Program-made: the position numbers and the translations under genes
Notes under the pieces: model-generated
What the model was told of the DNA's origin: nothing
Seen by the model: the letters and a program-made list of their open reading frames with translations, nothing else
Databases searched by the model: none
Shown here: positions 22,854-32,543 of the stretch, piece by piece
How the letters are laid out: each line of letters begins with the position of its first letter
Position numbering within the stretch: position 1 is the first letter of the stretch
NCBI GenBank assembly: GCA_003131635.1
Contig: PKVZ01000266.1
Location: 1 to 32,589, forward strand
DNA length: 32,589 nucleotides
Source of the DNA: Acidobacteriaceae bacterium
Lineage (GTDB): Bacteria > Acidobacteriota > Terriglobia > Terriglobales > Acidobacteriaceae
Direction: 5' to 3'

Positions 22854-25183
22854 AGATCAAACTCTCTCGGGCTCAGTTCGACTGCTTAGGCTGCAAGCCG
22901 CGATGGTTGGCGCGAGTCGTCGCCTTGTTATTTCTGCTGCTGATGCCGGGCGCCATCCTCGCGCAGGAGATTCTCTTAAGAGGCCGTGTCGTCGATCCCG
23001 AAGGTAAAGCCCTGCCAGACGCCTCGTTCCAAATTGTTGGTCAGCATCAGGTTCTCGCCCACGCAGTCTCGGGACCCGACGGGCAGTTTGTGGCGAAGCT
23101 CAGGTCGCCCGGAGAATTCATCATCAAAGCTGAGGCCCCGGGATTCCGTCCGGTCGTCCGCTCAATCACGGTCCGATCTATTGGCAACTCGGGGATCGAG
23201 ATTAGGATGGACCAACTTTCTCCTCGAACCGAAAATGTCACCGTGACCGCGGACCTGAACGAAACCAACGTGCTTTCTCCCGATCCCGGTGAGAAGGTCT
23301 TTGTTCGGCAGGACCTCCTTGACGCAAATCCCGGGCGACCCGGCGCTCCCGTGTCAATTCCTGGATACCCCATAGAAACCGCCTCCAGCGGCCTCAAAGC
23401 TCCGCAGTATTTTGCGCCGGGCGTAGCCGGTGATCACGGTGAGCCGATTGCCCAGTACATCGCGGTGGGCAGCTACCTCGTGCCCAATAATCTGTCGGCC
23501 AACGCCCACGGCAATGGATATTCCGACCCCAACATCTTCATCCCGGAAGTTTTGGAAAGCGTTCAGGTCGATGGCGGAGCGTTCAACGTTCGTGAAGGGA
23601 ATCACTCGGTGAATCTCGCCGCCACATACGGGTTCCGGTCGCGCCTTGATCCCTTTATCACCTTCACCGGGGACTATCGGGACATTGATCTGGTTGCCGG
23701 TCTCAGCCCTTCCATTAACTCATGGATGGCCTTCGAAGGCTCCTATGGCAATGGCTTCTTAGACAGGCTGGAACATCGTCAGCAATACAAACTCAATGGC
23801 GAACGATTGTTCCAACTCGGCGAACACCGTCTCACTTTTTTTGGAATTGGCTATTACGGAGTTTCCTATGTTCCCGGACTTGTCCCGATCTTTGCGGAAA
23901 ATCAATACGACAGCAATTTTCCGAATTACGGTGACACCATCGATCCGCGGCAGAAAGACCAGACCCATACCGCACTCATCGCCTTAAACGATATTTGGCA
24001 ACTCAGCGGCAATCGGGAACTCCAACTCTCAAGCTTTTTTCGTACTTATAATCTCTCGTTGTTCTCAGACTTTGGTCAGGGCCTCATCCGGCAAAGTGAA
24101 TTTCGTACGGTTGTTGGCGGCAGCGCGAACTATGTGAACAAACTCGGCGAATACTTGTCGCTATTGGGAGGCTTTGAATATAACCGCGACGCGCCGCGAC
24201 AGGATGATCTCGATCACTACGGATTCTTCGACCGCAGCGCCCCCAGCTATTATGGACCTTTCACTCCGGTTGACGCGAATAACATCACAATCGGATCGCT
24301 AACCCCCTATATTGCTGCCGAGGGCGGCCTGGCGCGCTACTTCCGCTACTACCTTGGCTGGCGTCGCGATGAAATCGAGGTCGGGAATGACGACATTCTG
24401 CACTCGCAGAATTCGTTTCAGAAATGGGCAGGCGTTAACTCGCCCAAGGCTACGGTTTCTTTCCTTCCCAAAGAGTCGTGGTACGTTCCCCTCATCTCTC
24501 TCAGTTTCGGTCAAGCCTTCTTTACCGAGGATCCCCGCATCGGCACTGGAACTACAGCCGGCAGTCCAGTAGCTACATCGCATTCGTATCAGATCGTCGC
24601 CAGCAAGACCATCGCCAGGACGGATTTCCGCCTCACTCTGGGCCACGTCACGAGCAGCGCAGAACTGGCCAAGCTAGACCCCGATACCGGGCTGCAGTTC
24701 AACCAAGGCCCAAGCCGCCTTCGATTCATGACAGCCACAGTGCGCCGGAACTTCAGCCAAGGCTCGCTGTTGGCAACTTTCTCCAAAGCCGATGCGCGCG
24801 ATCTCGACACGGGACAACCCACCCCTGAGGCGCCGAGAACAATTCTTGATTTACTGGGAACAATTCAAAAGCTCCCCTTTCGGCTGCAAGCGCGCGGGGA
24901 ATTCGAATACGTGGGCACCAAGCCTTTGGGTACAGGATGCAACCCAGCAAACCTGAATGCCGAATGCACAGGAACTCCGGTCAAGGAGTTTCGAGGCGCA
25001 ATGGTTCGGCTGTTCCTTGATGGCCGCCTTACTGCTGGCGTCAATTTTCTCATTGCCGGCGGCTACACCGGACAGACAACTGAGAACTTCTATCCGTCCG
25101 ACATCCAGGAAGTTGTTGGCGTTCGTATCCCTGCCTACGCGAGCGTGAGCCTTGCCTACCGCTTTGGACGCGCTGCGCCGTAA
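22838..25183 (+). CDS. TonB-dependent outer-membrane receptor, possible nickel uptake
   Basis: This 781-residue outer-membrane protein has a signal peptide that ends near residue 42 (GAILAQ). Residues about 46-125 are a carboxypeptidase-regulatory-like beta domain. Residues about 140-260 resemble a plug domain (FAPGVAGDHGEPIAQYIAVG, split by Gly/Asn turns, then ESVQVDGGAFNVREGNHSV). The rest is a beta barrel ending in alternating aromatic strands (VSLAYRFGRAAP). No clear TonB box is visible by eye. ATG 22838 lies inside the nickel permease gene (16-bp overlap), so the two may be co-translated. The longer frame from 22619 is antisense-free but lies inside the permease and is rejected. Nickel or nickel-chelate import is inferred from that overlap, not from a motif. 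Confidence 0.85.
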   Translation: MDASIEIKLSRAQFDCLGCKPRWLARVVALLFLLLMPGAILAQEILLRGRVVDPEGKALPDASFQIVGQHQVLAHAVSGPDGQFVAKLRSPGEFIIKAEAPGFRPVVRSITVRSIGNSGIEIRMDQLSPRTENVTVTADLNETNVLSPDPGEKVFVRQDLLDANPGRPGAPVSIPGYPIETASSGLKAPQYFAPGVAGDHGEPIAQYIAVGSYLVPNNLSANAHGNGYSDPNIFIPEVLESVQVDGGAFNVREGNHSVNLAATYGFRSRLDPFITFTGDYRDIDLVAGLSPSINSWMAFEGSYGNGFLDRLEHRQQYKLNGERLFQLGEHRLTFFGIGYYGVSYVPGLVPIFAENQYDSNFPNYGDTIDPRQKDQTHTALIALNDIWQLSGNRELQLSSFFRTYNLSLFSDFGQGLIRQSEFRTVVGGSANYVNKLGEYLSLLGGFEYNRDAPRQDDLDHYGFFDRSAPSYYGPFTPVDANNITIGSLTPYIAAEGGLARYFRYYLGWRRDEIEVGNDDILHSQNSFQKWAGVNSPKATVSFLPKESWYVPLISLSFGQAFFTEDPRIGTGTTAGSPVATSHSYQIVASKTIARTDFRLTLGHVTSSAELAKLDPDTGLQFNQGPSRLRFMTATVRRNFSQGSLLATFSKADARDLDTGQPTPEAPRTILDLLGTIQKLPFRLQARGEFEYVGTKPLGTGCNPANLNAECTGTPVKEFRGAMVRLFLDGRLTAGVNFLIAGGYTGQTTENFYPSDIQEVVGVRIPAYASVSLAYRFGRAAP

Positions 25184-25212
25184 TATACGAGTACGCGCAA
25201 GAATCGTAACAT

Positions 25213-27066
25213 CTAACAGCAACCCATCTTCACTTCACCTTCGACGGTAAGTGGAGGACCGAAAGCCTCCACCGGCGCGGGAGCGCCGTTCAGCACCGCA
25301 ATCCAACGCCGCACCGCATCAAACACTACCAGAATTACACCTGCAATAAAGATGCTCATGAGCACCGTATCCAGATAGCCGGTAAACACCTGTCCCGGCT
25401 TGGAGGTCAGCGGCCAGAAAATGTTTTTGATCGAAAGCACGCCCGCCGTCAGTGTAGTGACGCCCACGAAACACATGGGAAGCGCCGTGATCCATGCATA
25501 CTTCTGCTTGCCCATGTTAATCAGGAAAGTCGTAGTCACCGCCAGAGCAATCGTCGCGAGCAGTTGGTTGCCGGTTCCGAACAACGGCCATATCGTTGAA
25601 ATATTCCCCGTATAAATCAAATACCCCCAGCCCATCACCACCACAAAACTGGTCAGCAAATTTCCCGGCAGCCACGAACTATTGCCAAACGGCTTGTACA
25701 CCTTACCCATGAGTTCCTGCAGCACGTAGCGCGCCACGCGCGTTCCCGTGTCCACCGTAGTCAGGATGAAAAGGGCTTCGAACATAACGGCGTAGTGATA
25801 CCAGTAGCCCATCAGCCGATCCATGCCGGGCAGGCCGCGGAAAATCTGCGCCATCCCGATCGCCAGCGAAACCGCGCCCCCCGTGCGCCCCGCCAAATGT
25901 TCTCCAACTTCGCGCGAGAACATATCGAGATTGACCGTGCTCAATCCCAGATGGCTGAACACCGCGGGCGTGGTGTTGATCGCAAAGTAATCTCCAGGGG
26001 AAAGAGAGCAGGCCGCAATTAGCGCTAGAACCCCGACCAGCGACTCCGCAATCATCGCACCGTATCCGATGAAGCGCGCATCGCTCTCCTTATCCAGCAT
26101 TTTGGGCGTCGTGCCCGAAGATACCAGCGAGTGAAATCCTGAGATCGCGCCGCACGCAATCGTCACAAAAAGAAATGGAAACAAATTCCCTTTGATGATT
26201 GGTCCACCGCCATGCACGAACGGCGTGAAATTCGGAAACTGGATGTTGGGGTGAACCACGAAGACTCCGATAACCAGTACAGCGATGGTGCCCAGCTTAA
26301 CGTAGGTTGAAAGATAATCGCGTGGTTCCAGTACGAGCCAGACGGGAAGAACCGACGCCACCAGCCCGTAGATGCCCATCAGAATCGTGATCTGATGCGG
26401 AGTAAAAGTAAGAGCTCCTGCCCACGCTGTCTGCGCCACCCAGTGGCCCGCGACCACGCCGGCGATCAAGAGCACCACACCAAAAATACTGGGACCAGTG
26501 ACCGTGATCTTTCCAGCATGGCTCTTGAACATCCACCACCCCATAATGACCGCGATGGGGATGGTCATGCCGATAGTGAACACTCCCCATGGACTGTTTG
26601 AGAGCGCGTTGACCACCACAATGCCAAGCCCGGCCAGCGTTACCAGGAGAATAAAGAGCACCGCGATCATCGCTACCAGTCCGGCAAACGGACTGATCTC
26701 CGTGCGCGCTACATCCGCCACCGAGCGCCCGCGGTGCCGCACCGAAGCCACCAGCACGGTGAAGTCCTGCACGCACCCGCACAGCACGGCGCCAATCAGA
26801 AGCCAAAGAAAGCCAGGCGCAAATCCGAACTGCGCCGCCAGGGTCGGCCCAATCAGCGGTCCCGCCCCCGCAATCGCCGCGAAGTGATGTCCAAACAGCA
26901 CCCATCGCGGCGAAGCTACATAATTGTGCCCATCGGCAAATGTGTGCGCCGGAGTGGTGCGTCGATCGTCAAGCGCCATGGCCTTCGCGGCAATGAACGC
27001 GCTGTAGTAACGGTAGGCCAAAGCGTAGACGCACAATGCACCCAACAAAACCGGAAAAGTATTCAT
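25213..27066 (-). CDS. cstA: Carbon-starvation protein CstA (peptide/pyruvate transporter)
   Basis: A 617-residue inner-membrane protein with many transmembrane helices. The N-terminus (YYSAFIAAKAMALDDRRTTPAH, split here at RR/TT, and DGHNYVASPRWVLFGHHFAAIAGAGP) is typical of CstA/BtsT. Later sections LVSSGTTPKMLDKESDARFIGYG and LFGTGNQLLA are also family marks. CstA takes up peptides or pyruvate when carbon is short. ATG 27066 was chosen over TTG 27078 because GGAG sits six nt upstream. It is convergent with the TonB receptor, 29 bp from its stop, and lies downstream of the porin on the same strand. The C-terminus ends MGCC, an unusual Cys pair. Confidence 0.93.
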   Translation of the reverse strand: MNTFPVLLGALCVYALAYRYYSAFIAAKAMALDDRRTTPAHTFADGHNYVASPRWVLFGHHFAAIAGAGPLIGPTLAAQFGFAPGFLWLLIGAVLCGCVQDFTVLVASVRHRGRSVADVARTEISPFAGLVAMIAVLFILLVTLAGLGIVVVNALSNSPWGVFTIGMTIPIAVIMGWWMFKSHAGKITVTGPSIFGVVLLIAGVVAGHWVAQTAWAGALTFTPHQITILMGIYGLVASVLPVWLVLEPRDYLSTYVKLGTIAVLVIGVFVVHPNIQFPNFTPFVHGGGPIIKGNLFPFLFVTIACGAISGFHSLVSSGTTPKMLDKESDARFIGYGAMIAESLVGVLALIAACSLSPGDYFAINTTPAVFSHLGLSTVNLDMFSREVGEHLAGRTGGAVSLAIGMAQIFRGLPGMDRLMGYWYHYAVMFEALFILTTVDTGTRVARYVLQELMGKVYKPFGNSSWLPGNLLTSFVVVMGWGYLIYTGNISTIWPLFGTGNQLLATIALAVTTTFLINMGKQKYAWITALPMCFVGVTTLTAGVLSIKNIFWPLTSKPGQVFTGYLDTVLMSIFIAGVILVVFDAVRRWIAVLNGAPAPVEAFGPPLTVEGEVKMGCC

Positions 27067-27200
27067 CCGTCGCTCCAAATCAAGCAGGGGAGTGGCTGTC
27101 TAGCCAACTCAATCGAAGGCATCCTACCACAAGGCAGTTCTCAGTTGCTGGGTCCCAGTTTCCTGGTCAAGCTGCAACCGTACTACATTGCATTTGAGCG

Positions 27201-27232
27201 ACTCCTGCGGGATATTTAAGTCCCGCAGGAGT
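27201..27232 (-). terminator. Perfect 12-bp hairpin between the porin gene and cstA
   Basis: ACTCCTGCGGGA (27201-27212) and TCCCGCAGGAGT (27221-27232) form a perfect stem with an 8-nt AT-rich loop. It lies 18 bp beyond the porin stop and 135 bp before the cstA start, both on the minus strand. There is no strong T-run after it on that strand, so it may reduce rather than stop read-through. Confidence 0.6.
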
Positions 27233-27250
27233 TGCCTTCCTGGAATCCAA

Positions 27251-29329
27251 TCAGAAGGTAAAGATTGGTCCAAACTCATTCCGCCAGTTGTGGGCCTGTC
27301 GAGTCGTCAGACCCTCAAACGGCAGATACTCTGGTTTGATCACACCGCCGGCTTCGTGGTTGTTAGCGGTGAATGTGACGATATAACTGGCTTCATGGAC
27401 GAAGGTCACCCATTTGTTCAGCCGGTATGTGAGCGACACGGTATCGAGGTCCGTGCGGCCGAGGTGGCTGCCAAACTGGGCGTCTTTATAAGGGGCCCGG
27501 TCGGTGCCGTACTGCAGGTGCAGAAGCCATCCCGAATTCTTGCCTTCCGGGTTGGCGTGGAAGATGCGCGAAAGCGGGAAGCTGAGCTCGGTGAATCCTC
27601 CCACGCCGCCGCTAGGTTGCAGGTACGCGGATTGAAGCGGCGTGCCCTTGCAGTTGATGGTATTCGCGGGCTGGCCGGTAGTGGTTGCGCCGGTGCACCC
27701 GAACAGAATCGAGCGGCCGCTTTCGGAGATTCCGGTCAGAACGCTGTCGGGATCGACGAGCGGTCCCAGGTTGGAGAAGACGTCGTTGAGCTGGCCACCG
27801 AAGAAGAATCGTAGGTCATCGCCGCGATAGAACTTGGCGACCCACGTGAACCACGGGGTGGGCAACTGAATTTCAGCGGTATAGACGTTTTGCGGATTGC
27901 CGATCTGGTAGCCGCGCGGGAAGAACTGCTCCAGCGTGCAGTTGCCGGAAGCTTCGGGGCAGTTCGTCGCTCCGGTGACGGTCTGGCTGACGTTGAAGCC
28001 AACATTAGGAACAGTGGTGCTATTGAATACTGTGATCGGGCAGGGAAGCGCTGTGCACGTGGGAGAGGTTTCGTTGATGACCTGGGCAGCGTGCGGAATG
28101 ATCTCGTTTACGCGAGAGTGGTGGCCGCTGAAGATGAGCTGCGCAGGCACCACGCCCTTCCAATTCTTGTTCAGGGGGAACTGGAGGACGACGCGGGACT
28201 CCAGTCCGGGTTGGTTGGATTCGGGACCGGCGATGTCGCCTTCACGCAGACGCTGATCGGTGGTCAGAGCCGAAGACGCGGCGACGGGAACGACGATGGC
28301 GAATTCGGGCTGAATTTTGAAGTCCCCGGCGTGGAATTGAATACCGGTGCGGAATTGCGGGGCGCGCTCATACATCGAGCCCATGGCTACACCGAGGCCG
28401 GTGGTTTCGAACAGGTTCGGCAGACTGGAGGACATGATGGACCAGTCCTGGCCGAACTCGGCGAACCAGGGCAGGCCGCCGAGGGTGTGATCAAGACGCA
28501 TCCATGCGAGGCGCAGGCTGAACTGGTTGGAGCGCAAGGCGCTGATGTTGCGGTTGCTGACGTCGGTGAAGTCGCCTTCAAAGTCGCCTTCCACCCGTCC
28601 GGTGATGGTGAAGCCCGAGTTCTTCGGCACCCACTCTGTCTGCAGGCCTATCCGGAAGCTGCGGGCTTTCACGTGGAATTCAGGATCGGAAGTGGGCCCG
28701 GTATCGGCCAGCAGCAGGGGCAGCGGCCAGTCGAGCGCGCCAAAGGTTGGACCGCCGCTGGAGGCGGTGTCAGAAATGGCGCTGGCTTTGTAAAAGCCGT
28801 AGATCTTCATGTTGGCGCCACTGCCCAGGTGGATATCTGGAATCATGCCCCCCTGCTTAGGCATATCAATGGGCAGAACCCGCAAAGGAGCCACTGCCGG
28901 AATTACACCGAAACCGCGCTCGGGCGTAGGCGGAGTTCCGGTGGGAGTCTGCCCGCTCTGCGTTGGATTCTGGCTTGGGTTCTGGGGATGGAACACCGCG
29001 TTAAACAGACGACGCTGCGCCGAAGGTTCGGAGACCGCTGTGATGGTCGGCTCTGCGGCGGCGGCAGCAGGGGCGATGGTCGAGGCGAACTCCTGCTGGC
29101 TAATGAGACCTTTTTCCACGAGAAGTTTGGCGAGGCGTGCATTGGCATCCTCGGGCGAAGCCGCCTGATTGATCGAGGCAACTTCCGCCGGAGTCAGAAT
29201 GCCCTTCGACTCCAGCAAAACCGCGAGTGGGTTGTTGACACTAGGGTGACTTTCCTGCTGTGCGAAGGCCGTGGAGGCCAGGGCGAGCAAGGAAGCCCAC
29301 AAGATCAAAGATGCGACAACATTCTTCAT
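27251..29329 (-). CDS. Outer-membrane porin, DcaP-like
   Basis: A 692-residue protein. The signal peptide MKNVVASLILWASLLALA is followed by a cut near A23 (AFA). Residues about 30-90 form a helical, possibly periplasmic or peptidoglycan-proximal, region (LLESKGILTPAEV, LVEKGLISQQEF). A Pro/Thr-rich linker follows. The barrel starts at MKIYGFYKASAI and ends in FGPIFTF, with a C-terminal aromatic for outer-membrane insertion. The pattern recalls DcaP-type trimeric porins for dicarboxylates and other anions. ATG 29329 was chosen because AGGAG lies upstream and the signal peptide starts there. The frame continues upstream to 29422 without support. Substrate is unknown; neighbours suggest organic acids. 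Confidence 0.82.
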   Translation of the reverse strand: MKNVVASLILWASLLALASTAFAQQESHPSVNNPLAVLLESKGILTPAEVASINQAASPEDANARLAKLLVEKGLISQQEFASTIAPAAAAAEPTITAVSEPSAQRRLFNAVFHPQNPSQNPTQSGQTPTGTPPTPERGFGVIPAVAPLRVLPIDMPKQGGMIPDIHLGSGANMKIYGFYKASAISDTASSGGPTFGALDWPLPLLLADTGPTSDPEFHVKARSFRIGLQTEWVPKNSGFTITGRVEGDFEGDFTDVSNRNISALRSNQFSLRLAWMRLDHTLGGLPWFAEFGQDWSIMSSSLPNLFETTGLGVAMGSMYERAPQFRTGIQFHAGDFKIQPEFAIVVPVAASSALTTDQRLREGDIAGPESNQPGLESRVVLQFPLNKNWKGVVPAQLIFSGHHSRVNEIIPHAAQVINETSPTCTALPCPITVFNSTTVPNVGFNVSQTVTGATNCPEASGNCTLEQFFPRGYQIGNPQNVYTAEIQLPTPWFTWVAKFYRGDDLRFFFGGQLNDVFSNLGPLVDPDSVLTGISESGRSILFGCTGATTTGQPANTINCKGTPLQSAYLQPSGGVGGFTELSFPLSRIFHANPEGKNSGWLLHLQYGTDRAPYKDAQFGSHLGRTDLDTVSLTYRLNKWVTFVHEASYIVTFTANNHEAGGVIKPEYLPFEGLTTRQAHNWRNEFGPIFTF

Positions 29330-29625
29330 TTGGCTCACTCTCCTAAAAGATTTAACGCCGTTATGAAAACAACGAATGATTGCACTCCAGCTAGATGGAG
29401 AGGAGCCGGGAGGAAACTTCATACTTTCTGACCGGATGCGAAGTCAAGTAATTTCTACGCAATGGCGACAAAGACAGTGTCATCTTCGGTACGGGAGGAT
29501 AGGCCGCTCTTCCATAAAGCGAAATAAAGGCTACAATGGCGGGCTGAAACGGAAGCCGAGCGTTGGGCCGACGTGGCTGGAGGCTGGCGAGAAGGAAAAG
29601 CTCGCCGGGAGGGAAGAGAACGAAC
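29330..29625. promoter_or_regulatory. Divergent control region between the porin and atoE
   Basis: This 296-bp region separates two divergent transport genes. On the plus strand TACAAT at 29532-29537 is a possible -10 for atoE, with only a poor -35 before it. GGGAGGG near 29607 is the likely Shine-Dalgarno of atoE. On the minus strand the porin Shine-Dalgarno is the complement of CTCCT near 29340. I see no strong operator palindrome. The distance suggests shared or divergent regulation of both genes. Confidence 0.4.
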
Positions 29626-31041
29626 ATGGCTATGACCCATGAAAAGAGTCCGGCAACTCAAGAGCAAGGCCTTGTCCGCTTTGGGCTGAGGCTCGCTACC
29701 TGGAGTGAGCGCTGGTTTCCTGATCCGCTGATTTTTGCGTTGCTGGGAATCGTCGTGGTCTTTGTAGTCGGTCTTTTCCTGCATCAAAGTCCCGGCAAAC
29801 TAGCAATTCAGGGTGGGAAGAACTTTTGGACCCTCGTGCCTTTCACCATGCAGATGGTGATGATCATTGTGGGGGGATATGTCGTTGCCTCCACGCCGAT
29901 TGTGTATCGCCTAATACAGGCTCTCGCCGGAATTCCGAAGACCCCGCGGGGAGCGGTTGCCTTGGTGGCGCTGTTCTCCATGCTCACGGCGCTGATTTCC
30001 TGGGGCTTGAGTCTGATTTTCAGCGGACTCTTCGTCCGCGAACTGGCTCATCGCGTCAAAGGACTGGACTATCGCGCCGCTGGCGCAGCTGCTTATCTCG
30101 GGCTGGGAGCTGTCTGGGCGTTGGGGTTGTCTTCTTCCGCTGCCATGCTGATGGCGACCAAATCGGCCATGCCGCCCACTCTTTTCAACATCAGTGGACT
30201 CGTCCCGCTCACCCAAACTCTGTTCCTGTGGCAAAGTATGGCGACCACGGTGATCCTCATCGTGCTGTCGGTTCTTATCGCCTATTTATCCACGCCGTCG
30301 CCGGAGAATGCCAGAACAGCGGAATCGTACGGCATTCAATACGAGCCGATTCGCTCCAGCCTGGAAGACAAGACCAAGCCCGGCGAATGGCTGGAATACA
30401 GTCCGCTGCTGACGATTCTGGTGGTCGCGCTTCTGCTGTGGTATTTGGCGGATGTGTTCCGCACTTCACCGCAAGGCGCACTCGCGGCGCTAGACCTCAA
30501 TACTTACAACCTCATCTTCATCACGGTTGGTCTTTTATTTCACTGGCGCCCGAAGCGTTTTATGCGTGCGGTGGCGGAGTGCATTCCGGCCACTGGCGGT
30601 GTGATCATCCAGTTCCCGTTTTACGCCGTAATTTTCGGGATGATCGTAGGAACCGGAATCGCCGATACCCTGGCGAAACTGTTCGCCTCTATCAGCACCC
30701 ACAACACTTATCCGTTGCTGGTGGCAATGTATTCGGCTGTGCTCGGTGTATTCATTCCCTCCGGCGGCAGCAAGTGGGTCATCGAAGCGCCCTACGTTCT
30801 GCAGGCCGCGAATCTGCATCAGGTCCATCTGGGCTGGGTGGTGCAAATCTACAACGCGTCGGAAGCGCTGCCGAACCTGGTCAATCCCTTCTGGATGCTG
30901 CCTCTGCTCGGCATTTTGAAATTGAAGGCCCGGGATATTGTGGGATACGGCGTGCTCCAGTTAATGGTTCACATCCCGGTCGTGTTCTTCCTGTGCTGGC
31001 TGTTCGCTCGCTATATCCCATACCTGCCGCCCATGAAGTAG
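29626..31041 (+). CDS. atoE: Short-chain fatty acid transporter, AtoE family
   Basis: A 471-residue inner-membrane carrier for short-chain fatty acids such as acetoacetate or butyrate (family knowledge). The sections FTMQMVMIIVGGYVVASTP, TPRGAVALVALFSMLTALISW (split) and PSGGSKWVIEAPYV are typical of AtoE. About 10-12 hydrophobic segments are visible. ATG 29626 was chosen because GGGAGGG lies about 12 nt upstream and the family start fits there; ATG 29632 is a close alternative, and the extension to 29563 is not needed. It converges with the last MFS gene, 26 bp from its stop. No CoA transferase (atoDA) is next to it, so the fate of the substrate cannot be read here. Confidence 0.9.
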   Translation: MAMTHEKSPATQEQGLVRFGLRLATWSERWFPDPLIFALLGIVVVFVVGLFLHQSPGKLAIQGGKNFWTLVPFTMQMVMIIVGGYVVASTPIVYRLIQALAGIPKTPRGAVALVALFSMLTALISWGLSLIFSGLFVRELAHRVKGLDYRAAGAAAYLGLGAVWALGLSSSAAMLMATKSAMPPTLFNISGLVPLTQTLFLWQSMATTVILIVLSVLIAYLSTPSPENARTAESYGIQYEPIRSSLEDKTKPGEWLEYSPLLTILVVALLLWYLADVFRTSPQGALAALDLNTYNLIFITVGLLFHWRPKRFMRAVAECIPATGGVIIQFPFYAVIFGMIVGTGIADTLAKLFASISTHNTYPLLVAMYSAVLGVFIPSGGSKWVIEAPYVLQAANLHQVHLGWVVQIYNASEALPNLVNPFWMLPLLGILKLKARDIVGYGVLQLMVHIPVVFFLCWLFARYIPYLPPMK

Positions 31042-31067
31042 CGGCCGGCAGCGCGATCTGAATTGGA

Positions 31068-32459
31068 TTAACTTGCGAGCGCCACTCCGGCCTTAGCTTC
31101 GTTGGCGGCCTCGAATGCGCGTTCTTTCTCGCCCACTTCGTCCAGTTCAAGATCTTTTGTCTCCGGCGAATACAGCAGGCTCACGAACGTCATGACCGCG
31201 CCGATGGTCAGGATCACGGCTGGCGATAACCACATATCCTGCTTCTCGATCGCGGCGATAAACGGAATCTTGTGAGCCCACCACACGTAAGCGCTGAACC
31301 ACGCGCCCAGCAATGCCCCGGAGGAGTAGCCAAAGCCCACCCCTGCGGCGCGGCGTCTCGTTGGGAATCGCTCACACAGATAAGCCGGAACAACTCCCCA
31401 TGCCAGCTTAAGCATGGCTGCCATCACCGTGCCGAGTACGGCCATCCATAGATTGTGCTCAATCGCCGCATGATAAAGAACGTAGAAAACCGGAATTCCA
31501 AACACCACCAGAAAGGCGCAATACCACTGTGTCAGTATCTTTCTCCCGGTCTTATCCGAAAGCCAGCCGTAGAAGTTGTACCCCAGGAACGCCATAAACA
31601 AGGCGAAGCCATAAATCAAGCTGTAAGTCGTGGTATTGAAGCCGCGTCCTTTGAGCGTCAGGATGTTGGGAAGAAATCCGTAAACCGAATAGTCGGTCAG
31701 GAACAACCCCGTCATGAAAAAGAAGACTTGGAGAAAGTCAAATAGTTGAGGTGGTTTAAACAAGCTCAGGAAAGGAGACTTCTCAATTTTGCCTCTTGCC
31801 TTAGCCTTCTCGAATTCCGGCGACTCGTGCAGGTTGCTGCGAATATAAAGCGCCAGGAACACCGGAACGACCCCGGTCATGAAAACGATTCGCCATCCAT
31901 AAGTCAACATGGTTTGGCTGGTGGTAAGGAATGAAACCAGAGCAAACACCAGCGAGCCGAGGACATAACCCAGAGGGAATCCCGACTGGATGAAGCCGCC
32001 GATCATCCCGCGCTTTTTTTGCGGAGCATACTCAATGGCGAAGGTGTGTCCCACGGCATATTCGCCGCCGAAAAATATTCCCATCAGCAACCGCAGACAA
32101 CAGAAAATAACGTAGGACCAGACGCCGATCTGCGCGTAGGTTGGCAGGAAGCCACCCAGGAGGGACATCAGGCCCACCCCCCCGATGGTGAACACCAGTA
32201 GAAACCTTCGGCCAATCTTGTCGGCGTAGCGTCCGAACAGCGCCGAACCGATCGGCCGAGCCGCCATCGTGATCGAGTAAGTGAACACAATCACGATGTA
32301 CTGCCAGGCGGCGCTGCCCTTGGGCGAAATGAAAATTTTCACCAGAATTGGAGCCATCACAAGAACCAGCGCCATGTCGTAGGCGTCCAGCATGAACCCC
32401 AGGAACTGGGAGATCATGGCCATTTTTGCGTCTTTCGATAGTCGTTGCTGCTCGGGCAT
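31068..32459 (-). CDS. MFS symporter, SHS-like (small organic acid/H+)
   Basis: A 463-residue major facilitator with about 12 membrane helices. The N-terminal GFMLDAYDMALVLVMAPIL, the loop GRYADKIGRR and the segment GGEYAVGHTFAIEYAPQKKRG match the sugar/sialate/lactate:H+ symporter (SHS) and metabolite:H+ groups. Lactate, pyruvate, sialate and aromatic acids are all transported by relatives, so the substrate is open. CAGGAG sits six nt before ATG 32459. The C-terminal tail is charged (DLELDEVGEKERAFEAANEAK). Upstream palindromes at 32544-32570 may be its operator. Confidence 0.88.
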   Translation of the reverse strand: MPEQQRLSKDAKMAMISQFLGFMLDAYDMALVLVMAPILVKIFISPKGSAAWQYIVIVFTYSITMAARPIGSALFGRYADKIGRRFLLVFTIGGVGLMSLLGGFLPTYAQIGVWSYVIFCCLRLLMGIFFGGEYAVGHTFAIEYAPQKKRGMIGGFIQSGFPLGYVLGSLVFALVSFLTTSQTMLTYGWRIVFMTGVVPVFLALYIRSNLHESPEFEKAKARGKIEKSPFLSLFKPPQLFDFLQVFFFMTGLFLTDYSVYGFLPNILTLKGRGFNTTTYSLIYGFALFMAFLGYNFYGWLSDKTGRKILTQWYCAFLVVFGIPVFYVLYHAAIEHNLWMAVLGTVMAAMLKLAWGVVPAYLCERFPTRRRAAGVGFGYSSGALLGAWFSAYVWWAHKIPFIAAIEKQDMWLSPAVILTIGAVMTFVSLLYSPETKDLELDEVGEKERAFEAANEAKAGVALAS

Positions 32460-32543
32460 GAGGAACTCCTGAAACGGAGAGATGGGCCGCCCTGGATGGC
32501 CCGCCGGCGAGATATAACTATATATGATCGAACACTCTTGCCC

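Noticed and set aside
27890-29431. Plus-strand open frame of 513 codons opposite the porin
   Set aside because: Antisense to a protein with a signal peptide and beta-barrel end; repetitive Gly/Glu/Val composition typical of shadow frames.
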